Assembly (NCBI RefSeq): GCF_024679095.1
Contig: NC_066529.1
Location: forward strand, 4,394,866-4,458,865
Length of the DNA: 64,000 bases
From: Eriocheir sinensis
Taxonomy: Eukaryota; Arthropoda; Malacostraca; Decapoda; Varunidae
Direction of reading: 5' to 3'
The position numbers and the translations under genes are program-made. Shown here in pieces: positions 1 through 10,859 of this stretch (position 1 is the first letter of the stretch; each line of letters starts with the position of its first letter). Under the pieces are notes generated by a model. The model searched no databases. It was not told the DNA's origin and worked only from the letters and a program-made list of their open reading frames with translations.

Positions 1-112
1 CTCTCTCTCTCTCTCTCTCGCCTCCCCCCCCCCACCCCCCACTCACACAGCTATGGAAATGAACAATAAAATAAAGAAATGAGAGAGAGAAAGAAATCAA
101 TATATATTAACT

Positions 113-197
<85 letters not shown>

Positions 198-234
198 GTA
201 CATTCTGAGACATGAGTCCTTTTAATCACCACCA
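1..234. repeat. (CT)n microsatellites
   Basis: Two CT tracts (1-19 and about 115-195, the second about 40 units) flank a short unique piece with a C-run. No coding signal is seen. Confidence 0.95.
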
Positions 235-790
235 TTAGCTCGGTCCAATAACAGTCAATCTTACAACATTGCCTTCTCCTTCTCTTCCTCCTTCTCCTCC
301 TCCTTCTCTCTCTCCTCTCCTCCTCTTCTTCCCCTTCATCTTATCAGTCTGGTCTTCCTCCTCCTCCTCCTCCTCTCCGCTTATTATCTTCCTCGTCTTC
401 CCCCTCCCATTTTCATTACCTTCCTCCTCCCCTTTTATTTTCTTGTTCTCCCTTCCTCCACTTCCCCTGCATCTTGCCTTCCTCTTCCTCCTCTTCTTCC
501 TTCTACTCATATTCTTCCTCTTCCTCTTCTTATCCTCTTTTTACTTATGCTCGTTCTCTTTCCCTACTTCTTCTTCCTCCTCCACTTTCTTTTTTCTCTC
601 TATCTGCCTCTGTCTCCTGGTCTTCCTTCTTACTTAACCTCCTCCTCCTCTTCCTCCTCCTCCTCCTTGTCCTCCTCAACTTATAATTGTTCCTCCACTT
701 CTTCCTCCTCCTCCTCCTCCTCCTCTCCCTCGTCTTTCCCCCATTTTTCCTCTTCCACACTTTCTTCCCCTCCTATCAAGGTCGACTAAA
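235..790. repeat. Pyrimidine-rich block with TCC/TTC runs
   Basis: The + strand is almost entirely C and T, with short (TCC)n and (TTC)n runs near 357-375, 650-670 and 700-727. The open frames here are Ser/Leu/Phe-rich on + and Arg/Glu/Lys-rich on -, which is what any decayed CT-rich simple repeat gives. No gene is supported. Confidence 0.85.
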
Positions 791-796
791 ATTATG

Positions 797-800
<4 letters not shown>

Positions 801-852
<52 letters not shown>
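801..852. repeat. (GA)n microsatellite
   Basis: Pure GA tract of about 26 units on the + strand. Confidence 0.95.
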
Positions 853-853
<1 letters not shown>

Positions 854-1206
854 AGTTTACCAATGTCATCTATTTTGTCATCGTTTCTGCCTTCCTGAGA
901 AATGAAACTCTTATTTTTTTCTCTCTCAAGCACAGGTGGGAGTCATTATGATCCCGAGTGTCACATAAGAGTAAATCACAGGTCTGGAATTTTATATATA
1001 CTCCGGGAATATATAATTGAAATATGTGCAGTTCTTTTTTTCTTTTTTCATCCAGGACGTTGTTTGTCGGTATTTTTTTCTTGCATCCATTCTTTTTTTT
1101 TACACATGAAATACGTGGAATTAAAAAAAAAGTTTTTGTGGATATGATTCCGTACAACTTCCATTATGCGTGTGTCTCTCCTTGAATGTCCATGAAATAA
1201 ACTAAT

Positions 1207-1245
<39 letters not shown>

Positions 1246-1505
1246 GATCAGGGCGAGGGGTGGACAGGTAAGGGGATGGGGGATGGAGGAAGGGGACGGG
1301 AGGAGGTGGAGGGGGTGGAGGCGTTGAGAGGGAAAGGAAAGAGACGCAAAGCCGACTCTGGTGGTGATATGAAGCCTTAGAAACAGCGAGCACGGATCCG
1401 AATCTTATTATGAAGCCCCGCCGATACGAGCACACGAGTCGCCGCTGCTTCGAGGCTTTGTGACCGAACCCCCGAACGAGCGAGGCAAAACGAGGCACTC
1501 TGTCA
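853..1505. other. Mostly unique, non-coding; AC tract and a CpG-containing island
   Basis: Unique A/T-rich sequence to about 1200, an (AC)17 tract at 1210-1243, G-rich sequence to 1320, then a unique CpG-containing island at about 1320-1505. No open frame with splice or start support was found. The island is one of a recurrent class in this window. Confidence 0.5.
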
Positions 1506-1528
1506 CACCCGCGTCCTGGCCTCCTCCT

Positions 1529-1547
<19 letters not shown>

Positions 1548-1562
<15 letters not shown>

Positions 1563-2000
1563 CACAGCCTTTTGCTCCTGTTCTCTTCCTTGTCTATTAT
1601 TTCTTTTCTTTATTTCTTGTTTACGTTTTTGTTTTACCTGTTTTTTTTTTGCCTCAATTTCTTTTTCCTTTTCTTCTTCCCCTCTTCCTCCTTCTCCTCC
1701 TCCTCCTCCATACCCCTTTGTTCCCGTTCTCTTCCTTGTCTATTATTTCTTTTCTTTATTTCTTGTTTACGTTTTTGCTTCACCTGTTTTTTTTTTTTTG
1801 CCTAATATATCTTTTTCCTTTTCTTCTTCCCTTCTTTCTCCTCCTCCTCCTCCTTCTCTTCCTACTCCTCCTTTCTCTGTTCCTGTTCTTGTTTATCATT
1901 TCTTTTATTAATTCTTTTACATCTTTCTGCTTTACCTGCTTTTTCTGCCCCATATTTTTCTTTCTAGTTTTCTTCACCTTCCATTCCTTTTATTACTCCT
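1548..2000. repeat. Three tandem copies of a ~150-bp pyrimidine-rich unit
   Basis: A block containing 'gttctcttccttgtctatt' recurs near 1579 and 1727 and in diverged form near 1884. Each copy has a TCC-run at its left edge and a T-run further in. The 190-residue open frame across it (1460-2032) is a product of the repeat. Confidence 0.75.
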
Positions 2001-2040
2001 TCCTATTCCTCTTTTTTTTTCTCATTTCCTAAACTGAAGT

Positions 2041-3070
2041 ATTTGACGAACCGACTAAATCACTAAATTCTGGCCGCTTCTATATGAGACAATAGGTTTT
2101 CTGTTGCCTACTCGTCCATGTTTCTATGTTTCCTCCTCCTCCTCCTCCTCCTCCTCCTTGGCCTAAAAGAGTGCCAATCTCCCCCTAATGGCATTGATGA
2201 TATTTCTTTCATGTATTTTAACCTCTTTATTTTCCGAGATAGAACTTTTTATTGTGACGGCGGATCCCTGAACACGCCTCCCTTTTATATTTTATTCTCA
2301 TCGTTTGTTGTCAAAGTGATAAAATAAAATAATTCGGTTATATGAAAAATCGAGGGTACACTACTGCGTTTTTGTGGGGTAAATGCATGTATAAACAATG
2401 CATATTTAGTACGCCGGATATATGCATTGGTTTGTCTGTCTGGATATCCGATGTGGAAGTTGATATTGATTGGCTCCCTACGGCGAGTGGCCCGTGCGAG
2501 GCTGCCTGACCGAGTGATGGTGGCTGGCTGATGGTGACTGGCCGAATGGAAGCGGGGGGGGGGGGGGGGTGACTGTAAGTGGCTGCTGGCTGGTGAACGA
2601 CTAACCGACTGAACAGACGCATCCGACTGGTGAGCGCTTGAAAGACCATGTACATACGAGACAAAAAATACATCACTTCTCCCTATTTTAGCACCTGTTC
2701 CACCTCACCTCACCTTATCTAAGACTGTGCTGCTGAAGGGCTCAATGGGAGGGTGCTTGAGCTGGCTGGCTGACTGGCTGGTAGACTGGTGGTTGGTGGA
2801 CTGGGCGTGACTGAGGATGTCGGGACGGGAGGGGAGGCAGTTGGATGCTGGGGGAGTAGTGGGCGAGCTTTCTGAGGACGACTGGGAGTGTTGGGAGCTG
2901 GGTCATGGAGTAGCAGGTGCATTGGGGAGAGTGGGAGAGCAATGGCTGGAAGGGCTTGGAGTGGCCAGCGCTACGGTACACTGGCGGGATGGGGGAGGTT
3001 ACTGACGGAGGGGGGCTCGGGGGGGCTCATCGGGGGTCGTAGTGGATATCGTTCAGATGACGCCGTGTAA
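2041..3070. repeat. Unique A/T-rich DNA followed by degenerate GACTGGCTGG repeats
   Basis: About 2041-2450 is A/T-rich with a (CCT) run at 2132-2158. From about 2460 to 3000 the words GGCTGGCTG, GACTGG and GGTGG recur imperfectly, as in a decayed minisatellite, with a G-run near 2553-2569. Proline/serine-rich open frames on both strands reflect this composition. No gene is supported. Confidence 0.6.
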
Positions 3071-3195
3071 TGGATGGCGCGTCAGGGGGAGGCGCTCACC
3101 CCAGGGCAGATTTATGGTTCACCTATCGAGGTTTTAATTGCTTTTGTCAATGTACGGTTGATAACGGCGTGGGTGAGGGTGGGGGAGGGAGGGGG

Positions 3196-3755
3196 TGGAG
3201 GGCGAAGGCAAGGCACTGGAAAAGAATAGGGAGTGTGAGGAATAGGGTGAAGGGTGTTGCTAAGGCGCTGGAAAAGGATAGGGAGTGTAAGAGTGAAGGT
3301 TAGGCATTGGAAAAGGATAGGGTGGGTAAGGAGTAGGGAGAAGGGTGTGGGGAAGGCACTGGGAAAGGATAGGGAGTGTGAGGATATGGGTTAAGGGTTT
3401 TGCCAAGGTACTAGAAAAGGATAGGAAGTGTGAGAGGGAAGATAAGGGATTGGAAAAGGATAGGGAGGGTGATAAGCAGGGAGAAGGGTGTGGGGAAGGC
3501 ACTGAGAAAGGATAGGGAGTGTTGTAAGGAAGGTAAGGGACTGGGAAAGGATATGAAGGATGAGGAATACGGTGGGGATCGAAGGCGAAGGTCTGGAAAA
3601 GGATAGGAAGCGTGATGGAGAAGGTGAGAGATTGGAAAAGGATAGGGAGTATGAGGGACAGGGTGAATGGTATAGGCAATGGACGGAAAAGAATAGGGAG
3701 TGTGAAGGAGAAGGCAAGAGATTGAAAAATCATAGGGAGTGTGAGGAATAGGCTA
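3196..3755. repeat. Purine-rich minisatellite, about 12 copies of a ~45-bp unit
   Basis: The core 'ctggaaaaggatagggagtg' recurs with small changes near 3211, 3270, 3303, 3356, 3409, 3450, 3500, 3540, 3590, 3632, 3680 and 3720. Spacing is irregular (about 33 to 59 bp), and some neighbours form a longer compound unit of about 100 bp. Confidence 0.85.
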
Positions 3756-4205
3756 AGATAGACACCGGTGATTAATAGTCTGAGAAAAAAATTGGGAAAA
3801 GGGAAAGGGGACTGGAAATGACGAGGGTAGGGGAAAGACGTGGGTGAGAGGGAAGGAGGGGAAGAAGGGCAAGAAAAACAAGGAACTAGGAAATGGAATG
3901 AGATGGGAAGCGGAAGGAATATGGCGAGAAATTGAAAAAAAAAGTGGAAGGTAAGGGAAGGAAGGTTGTGAAAAATGGTAGAAATAGGAGATAGTTAGGA
4001 AAAGGGAAAGGGTCCAGGCAGGAGATGGATGGGGTGGAATAGAAGGATTGAGGATGCAGGGAACGAGGAATGCAGATAAAAGAAGTAATGAAGAGAGTAA
4101 AAAAACAAAAACAAGATAGTTAATTACGAGAAAATTGAATAGAGAAGGCAAGCGAGGGAAGAAGATAGGAGGAATACAGGGGTGAGGAAAAAAGATGAAA
4201 GGGAA
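3756..4205. repeat. Purine-rich low-complexity DNA
   Basis: The + strand is G/A-dominated with no clear period. Its minus-strand Phe/Pro/Ser open frame is compositional. Confidence 0.7.
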
Positions 4206-4530
4206 GTTGAAATGACAAGGACAGGAACGTTATGGGAAAAATAGGAAATAAGAATGAAAACCGCAGTGGACGAAATGAAGTTGGTAGTAGTTGAAATAGG
4301 CATGCGATTAACGGAGAAGGAAACAGAGATGCAGGTGAAGGAAGGGAATGAAGGAGGGATGACGGGAAATTGAAATGACAAGGAAAGGAATGTTATGGGA
4401 AAATAGGAAATAAGAATGAAAACCGCAGTGGACGAAATGAAGTTGGTAGTAGTCGAAATAGGCTGGTGATTAACGTAGAAGGAAACAGACGTAGGTGAAG
4501 GAAGGGGAATGAAGGAGGGATGAGGGAAAA
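4206..4530. repeat. Tandem duplication of a ~164-bp unit
   Basis: Copy 1 (4206-4369) and copy 2 (4370-4530) share long near-identical stretches, including 'aagaatgaaaaccgcagtgg' and 'gaaatgaagttggtagtagt'. The high similarity suggests a recent duplication compared with the decayed repeats around it. Confidence 0.9.
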
Positions 4531-4786
4531 ATAACAGGGTAAGGAAAAACAAACACGCGCTAGCCACCAAACAGCGATAGCCACACGCCCCGTTACTCCC
4601 TCGGCCCAGAATAGCTCATCAGGAGGCTGCGATGACGTCAAGGAAAGAAGGATACGCTCTCTGTCGGTCCTGTAATGGGTGAGTGGCGTGAGTGGCCGAG
4701 GAGCGGAGAAGGGAGGACAAAACAGTGAGCGAGGGAGATGGAGGAGGTAGGAAAGGTAAACACGAGGGGTATATAATGACATTAGT

Positions 4787-4818
<32 letters not shown>

Positions 4819-4841
4819 AGACACAGACACAGACACACATA
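4531..4841. other. Unique sequence then compound AC/ACAG microsatellite
   Basis: About 4540-4770 is unique with no supported frame. (AC)n starts at 4787 and passes into (ACACAG)n to 4841. Confidence 0.7.
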
Positions 4842-4909
4842 CCTACCTTCAGTAAACAAACACCCCCCCCCCTTCGCCCTCTTCCTCCCTCACACACACA
4901 CGCACTCGA

Positions 4910-5225
4910 GGGGACAAGACAGTGCTAACCAAACACATACGCACACACACACACACACACAAAAAAAAAAAAGCATACCACCACCTCAAACTCACTAATT
5001 CTTAAGTGCTACTCTCCCTTGACTGTCTTCCTGATGGTGTGATGAGTGAGTGGGATGGTTGAGAGGGGGACAGGTTGGGTGCGGTGATGGACAAGACAAG
5101 CACTACCAAAACACCAAACACACACCCAAAACAGTACACCACCACCTCTAACTCACTAATTCTTAAGCGCTACTCTCCCGTTGACTGACTTCCTGGCGGG
5201 GTAATGAGTGGGGTGGTGGTTAAGG
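4910..5225. repeat. Tandem duplication of a ~170-bp unit
   Basis: Copy 1 (about 4910-5062) and copy 2 (about 5088-5225) share 'ggacaagaca', 'accaccacctc' and the run 'aactcactaattcttaag' followed by a GCTACTCTCCC block. An AC-run plus A-run expanded inside copy 1 only. Confidence 0.8.
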
Positions 5226-5249
5226 GAGCGAGAGGGGGCGGTGGGGGGC

Positions 5250-5450
5250 GGTTCCGTATATTAGGCCGCTGATTTAGGTAGACGAAGTGTGCAGTTAGCG
5301 GTCACCTGGTCCCCCGCGGCTGTGTTTTTAATGATCCGCCGCCCGAAGGATATTCATTAGGCTCCCCGGGAAAGGATGGCGCGCCCGAGGGTGAGGGACG
5401 GGCCGCGATTATTTCTTTTATATTAGAATTTATGGACGCTTTTTATCATT
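5250..5450. other. Unique CpG-containing island, candidate conserved element
   Basis: The sequence is complex, unlike its low-complexity flanks. CpG-rich words (CCGCCGCCCG, GGCGCGCCCG) sit beside AT-rich homeodomain-type cores such as 'gatattcattaggc'. No open frame or splice pair fits. A cis-regulatory or conserved non-coding element is possible but is an inference from texture alone. Confidence 0.35.
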
Positions 5451-5741
5451 CACACGTGGGGCTGGCTACTGGGGGCGAGGGGAAGGGGTGTGGGGTTGTC
5501 TCTCTCTCTCTCTCTCTCACACACTCTATCTATATATCTATCTGTCTCTATCTATCTATCTATCCCTTTCAAATCAGGAGTAAAAAGGTAGAAAGAGAAA
5601 ATTGGTATTAAATAGAAAAAAAAGGACAATGAAAAAAAAAAAACAGGTGTATGTAACTAAATGGTCTGTCTGTTTGTCTGTCTATGTGTGTCTGTGTGTA
5701 TTGTGTCTGTCTCTCTCAGTAGTCTATCAGTTTGTGTTTGT

Positions 5742-5746
<5 letters not shown>

Positions 5747-5840
<94 letters not shown>

Positions 5841-5844
5841 ACAC
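5747..5844. repeat. Compound (TC)n(AC)n microsatellite
   Basis: (TC)20 at 5747-5786 joins directly to (AC)n at 5787-5844, the latter with one interruption. Upstream (about 5500-5560 and 5665-5720) are short TCTA and TGTC runs. Confidence 0.95.
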
Positions 5845-6021
5845 GCGGACGCATAGCAATTTGGTATTTTTGTTAAGGAATATTGCATTTCAATCCGTAT
5901 AACAGTGGCTTTTATTTATGCGTATCAACCGTACGCTCGTCGCTCAGCCTGTCCCATATTTTTCATTTACTCTATTTGCGTAAATGTATATCGTGTGTGT
6001 GTGTGTGTGAGCTGTTACTAC

Positions 6022-6024
<3 letters not shown>

Positions 6025-6093
<69 letters not shown>

Positions 6094-6117
6094 CCCAGAT
6101 AGTTAAATGTTCTTCAG
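6025..6117 (+). repeat. (CT)n microsatellite ending in a 3' splice-site-like CCCCCCAG
   Basis: The CT tract (6025-6090) runs into C6-AG, with AG at 6097-6098. A 'TTCAG|GTAAAT' 5' splice-site-like word follows at 6117/6118. Together they would delimit a 19-nt segment (6099-6117). Nothing else supports an exon. Confidence 0.4.
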
Positions 6118-6244
6118 GTAAATCCCAACAGGTGACTATCCACTTTTCCTTCTGTCTGTCTATCTTGTTGTCTATTCCTCTGTCTGTCTCTGTCTCCTTT
6201 TGTTTGTCTGTCTGTCCTTTGTCTGTGTGTCTGTCTGTCTGTGG

Positions 6245-6400
6245 CGTGGCAACATGGCGCTGACTAGAACAATTATTACAGGTCGCGGCTCGCCTTCCTC
6301 CATTATGGGTACGAGTCACCCGCATAAACTTCCTACGCCGTCAACTTTATGTCTTCTCGCGGCTGAATCTGTAATGAAGCGACGTTAGTTCTTTTCCTGG
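6245..6400 (+). other. Unique island with a 44-codon open frame
   Basis: CpG-containing unique sequence. A + strand frame runs from ATG at 6254 (context AACATGG) to TAG at 6386-6388 and starts MALTRTIITG. The product is not recognised and has no obvious domain. It may be chance within a conserved non-coding island. Confidence 0.25.
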
Positions 6401-6650
6401 ACGCCGGCCGGGTGGTGGGGAGGGAGGGTGTAAGAGAGGAGGGGTCGGGTTGGGTCTGTGTCTACGTGTGGGTGGGTGTCGGGGGGTGACGTTGGGGGGG
6501 GGGGTGAACTAAGTGCGTTGGTGTGTATATTTATTTTTTGAGTAGGGTGTTGGGTGGGTGGGTGACGGGTGGAGTGAGTGAGATGGGTGGGTGGGTGATG
6601 GGTGGAGTGAATAGGTGAAGGGGGGGTAGTTGGTGGCATGGGTAGAAAAA
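6401..6650. repeat. G-rich GGTGG/GGGTG low-complexity tract
   Basis: Repeated runs of three or more G (for example around 6475-6506 and 6548-6600) on the + strand give G-quadruplex potential. The proline-rich minus-strand frame is compositional. Confidence 0.6.
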
Positions 6651-6712
6651 ATTGATGAAACTATAAATTAAAAGAGAGACAAGCTGAATTTTTATGTTTT
6701 TGTGTGTAAATT

Positions 6713-6713
<1 letters not shown>

Positions 6714-6750
<37 letters not shown>
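6714..6750. repeat. (GA)n microsatellite
   Basis: Pure GA tract directly upstream of the candidate branch-point and acceptor region of the 6818 exon. Confidence 0.95.
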
Positions 6751-6752
<2 letters not shown>

Positions 6753-6786
6753 AACCTAACCCGCTATTTCCAACCTACAGAGCAAT

Positions 6787-6817
6787 TCTAACGATGATTT
6801 TTTTCCCTCATTTCCAG
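6787..6817 (+). promoter_or_regulatory. Candidate 3' splice site with branch point
   Basis: 'ttctaac' (6787-6793) is a good branch-point word. It is followed by the pyrimidine run 'tttttttccctcatttccag', ending in AG at 6816-6817. Distance and order fit a metazoan acceptor, so exon sequence would begin at 6818. Confidence 0.55.
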
Positions 6818-6884
6818 GTGGTGCTCCTCGCCATCCTCGGGTCGGCGGCAGATGCCTCGGCGGGGGAGCGTCGCAGCGCCTGAG
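6818..6884 (+). other. Candidate 5' untranslated or leader exon
   Basis: It lies between the 6817 acceptor and a GAG|GTGAAG donor-like word at 6884/6885. One frame reads VVLLAILGSAADASAGERRS, a hydrophobic leader-like peptide, but meets TGA at 6881-6883 just before the putative donor. It is therefore either untranslated or read in another frame. If the donor is not used, the exon could continue to 8103. Context makes a 5' UTR exon of the downstream unit most likely. Confidence 0.35.
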
Positions 6885-7403
6885 GTGAAGGAAGATAATG
6901 GGGGGGACGTAACAATGGGCGAGGAGAAATAACTTAATGCACTCGGCGCTCGCTACTCAAGGGGTCAGCAACGAACACTGCTTGGGTACTACAGGCGGAG
7001 AACACAGGGTAAAGAGTAACGTTAAGGAGGACCAAAGAGAGAAGTTAAAGAGCTCGGAACGCTAAATAAAAGAGACGAAGATAAAGGGAGAGTGAAGAAT
7101 ACCGCTTTAGACCTACAAAGTGGAGACAGGGTAAAAAACTATAACGTTAAAGAGGACGGCGAGGTGAATAGAAGAGAGAAAGGAAGGGCGAAGCTGGAGG
7201 AGGGTAGAAGCGTGAAGCCCATTGTTCGCCGTGAGGGTGAGTAGCAGCAGCGGTAGCAGGCGGAGGTGATGAGCGCCGGGGTGTGGCGGGGGAGGCTGCC
7301 GCGGTGTTGAGGCGAGGCTTGGTGGTGGTGCTGAGGCGGCGGTGGTGCACGACGATGGCCTCCGCGCACTGCTGCCCCGCGCCCTGAAGTACCGAGACAC
7401 AGC
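6885..7403 (+). other. GC-rich leader region upstream of the open exon
   Basis: Composition rises from mixed to strongly CpG-rich toward 7400. Several short ATG frames occur but none is convincing. It could be 5' UTR of one long first exon, or an intron between 6884 and an unseen acceptor. The minus-strand Pro/Ser/Arg frames (7113-7512) are reverse reads of the GC-rich strand. Confidence 0.4.
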
Positions 7404-8103
7404 ATGGCGCCGCAGGACTCCCACGACCCCCTGCTGAAGGAGGCCACCCACGCAGGCCGCCCCGACGCTCCCTACTCTTCCCTCGCCTCCTCCTCCTTGT
7501 CCTCTTCTCCATTCCCCCTCACGCCCCCTGTCAGAGACTCCTGCGACGGGGATTTTTCTGACACCTGCTCGGAAAGGGGACTTAGCGGAGCCCCGTGTGG
7601 TGAATGTTTGATGGGGACCGCCGAGGCCTTGACACCCGCGGCCTCGACCTCTGTGACCTCGCCGTTTGTGGTCTCGATTGCCGCCTTGCCACCTGAGATC
7701 TCGAACACTGGGGCTTCACCCTCCGTGACCTCGCTGTCTGTGGCCTCGATTTCAGTGTCCTCGACCACTGTGGCCTCGCTGTGTGTGACCTTGACCGCTG
7801 TGGCGTCGCCCTCCGTGGCCTCGATCTTGGTGCACTCGGCAGCGTCCTCGCCCTGCACGCTGCTCGGGGACTTGGCTCGCGTCGCCGCCTCCCCGATGAA
7901 GACTCTTGGGCCAGCTTTAACCAGCAAGGAGGAGGCGACGGCGAGGCGCGACACAAGGGAGGCGTGGCCGAGCGGGCGCTGCGCCCCCCGGTGTCGAATG
8001 AGTCTCGGGGGTGCCAGCCGTTCCCCCCTGGCGGCACTCCTGCTGCTGCTTCACTCCTTCCTCCTGCTCAGCCTGCTGCCCCACGCCGCTGCCTTCGATA
8101 TAG
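7404..8103 (+). CDS. First coding exon of an unidentified secreted or membrane protein (partial, 5' exon)
   Basis: The frame is open for 233 codons plus one base from ATG 7404 and ends in a consensus donor at 8103/8104, giving a phase-1 intron. Residues 1-75 are Ser/Pro-rich and residues about 80-142 form a pentapeptide-periodic Ser/Val/Thr stretch. Residues 198-233 form a classic signal peptide or signal anchor: a short Arg-containing head, a Leu-rich core (AALLLLLHSFLLLSLL) and a small-residue end (PHAAA), then FDI. An in-frame ATG at 7998 starts exactly at this segment (MSLGGASRSP). Starting there gives a normal cleavable signal peptide, with a phase-1 intron just after it, common in secreted-protein genes. 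I favour 7998, leaving 7404-7997 as 5' UTR. With the 7404 start it would be a type II anchor behind a long cytoplasmic tail. The family is not recognised and downstream exons were not found. Confidence 0.5.
7640..7835 (+). repeat. 15-bp minisatellite (S-V-A-S pentapeptide period)
   Basis: About 13 imperfect units around the word TCGxxxTCxGTGGCC keep a strict 15-base period. In the exon frame they give Ser-Val-Ala/Thr-Ser-x pentapeptides without a stop. Every unit is a multiple of three, so the frame is preserved. Depending on the real start, it is translated Ser/Thr-rich sequence or part of the 5' UTR. Confidence 0.7.
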
Positions 8104-8109
8104 GTGAGT
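8101..8109 (+). promoter_or_regulatory. 5' splice site, TAG|GTGAGTAG
   Basis: The word matches the metazoan donor consensus through +5 (GTGAG). Reading through it in frame meets a stop at 8107-8109, consistent with an intron beginning at 8104. Confidence 0.6.
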
Positions 8110-8111
8110 AG

Positions 8112-9700
8112 ACGCTTTTTTTGTCTTGTTTTATCCTGTACTAGGGGAAGGGCGTGCAAGGGAGTGGAGGAACGGAGAGGTGGAGGAATGAAGGAGTCAG
8201 AAGTGGAATGAACGGAAGGGGAGTTAGGGGTGACCAAAAGAGAAAGGGTAAGGGAGCGAACAGCGGAAAGGTGGTTGTGGAGAGAAGAGGTGGATGAACA
8301 GGGAGGGGAGAAGGGAGAACAGACGAGGGGTACAGAGGAAGCGAGGGACGGAGGGGGAGAAGAAAGGGATGGAACTTGATGATGCCTTCTTTTCCCTCCT
8401 CTCTCTTTCGACGCTGTAAATAAAGGGGACGTCTTTTGTTATGCGTGGAAAATGTGTTTCTAATAATGTCTTCCAAGGCAGCTCTTACCAGCAGCTCAGC
8501 ACACACAGCTTATTCTCTTCCTCTTCTTCCTCCTCCTCCTCTTCCTCCCAAATCCTTATTCTTACCCTCATCTTCCTCTTCCCCCTTAACTTTTTTTTTC
8601 ATTCTGCATTTAAAATTTCATGGATATTTTCTTCTTTCTCCATATTTTTTTTTCTTCTTCATGTCTGTCTATTCCTTCCTTCGCTCCTCCTTCTGTTTTA
8701 GTTCATGTTCAGGTTCTTGCTCTCCCTCGTTTTCTTCTTCTCCTAGTTTTGTTAATATTGCTGTTATCCTTCTTGTTCTTGTTCTTCTTGTTCTTGTTCT
8801 TCTTCTTTTACCTCTTCTTCTTCTTCTTCTTCTTCTTCTTCTTCTTCTTCTTCTTCTTCTCTCATTCATTAATACATCCAATTCGTTCTATTCCTCCGTC
8901 TCTCATTTCGCCAACTTTTGAATCAATGTCTCTTCTTTTCTTACTTTATCTTATTCCCCCTTCCCCTAGTGTTACGTTTAACCTCTTCTCCTATTTCTCT
9001 TTCATTCCCCTTTTCTCATTAAGTTCATTCTCCCTTCATCCTCCTCCTCTTTTCTTTCTTTTCTGTTATATTTTCTCCTTCCTTCCTCATTTCGTCTTCC
9101 ATGTCTCCTCTTTCTCATTGTCGTCAGGGAGAGAAGAAAAAATTGTTCCACTTTTTCTCCCTCCTCTTCCTTTTTCTCCTCCTCCTCCTCCTCCTCCTCC
9201 TCCTCCTCCTATTTTTCCTTCTCTCCTCCTTTTTCTCCTTCATTTATCCTCCTCCTTCTCTTCTTCCTCCTTTTTCTCCTCGTTTCCACATTTATTTTCT
9301 ACTTTTTCGTATCCACCTTCGTTTGGTTTCCTAGTCTTTCATTTTATCCTCGTCGTTCTCTTCTCTTCCTCCTACTCATGTGTTTTATCCCCTCCTACTT
9401 TTCCTCCTCCTCCTCCTCCTTTCACTTCTTCACCTCCTCCTCCTCATCATCATCATCCTCTTTTTATCCCATTCCTCCTCCTCCTCTTCTTACAATTTTC
9501 TCTTTTTCCTTCTTTCCTCCGTTTCTCATTTCATTTCTTTTCCTTTTTCTTTTGTTTTCTCTTCGCTATTCTCGTGTACATCGTGTTTATTTGGCTTTCG
9601 GAATCAAGTGTCTGGAAAACTTCATCCGTTGAGGCTCCTTTCCTACGCCTTCCTTCCCTCTTTGATCATTCACTCACCTTCTTTCCCTGTACGTCTTCTG
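8112..9700. repeat. Purine then pyrimidine low-complexity DNA (putative intron 1)
   Basis: About 8150-8390 is G/A-rich. From about 8510 the + strand is pyrimidine-rich with (CCT)n, (TTC)n (pure at about 8812-8860) and T-runs. Frames of up to 527 codons (8620-10203) translate only to Phe/Leu/Ser/Pro runs and are not genes. Confidence 0.75.
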
Positions 9701-9707
9701 TTTCCAG

Positions 9708-10640
<933 letters not shown>

Positions 10641-10859
10641 ATCCTTCTATTTCTCTGTTTACTTGTCCTCCTCCTTCTCCTCCTATTCCTCCCGCCGTCC
10701 CCTTCCTTCTTTCTCCTTTCTATTCCTCCCTTCTTCTTTTACCCTCCCTTTTTTGTCCTTGTCCTTCGTTTCTTCAATGTCTTATTTTACCTTTTTTTTT
10801 CTTTTCCGTATCGTCTTTATCTTTTATATGACTCATCATCGTTATTCCCTTCTTCCACC

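Noticed and set aside
2338..2676. 112-codon minus-strand Pro/Ser/Thr frame
   Set aside because: It crosses degenerate GGCTGGCTG repeats and a C/G run and has no recognisable motif.
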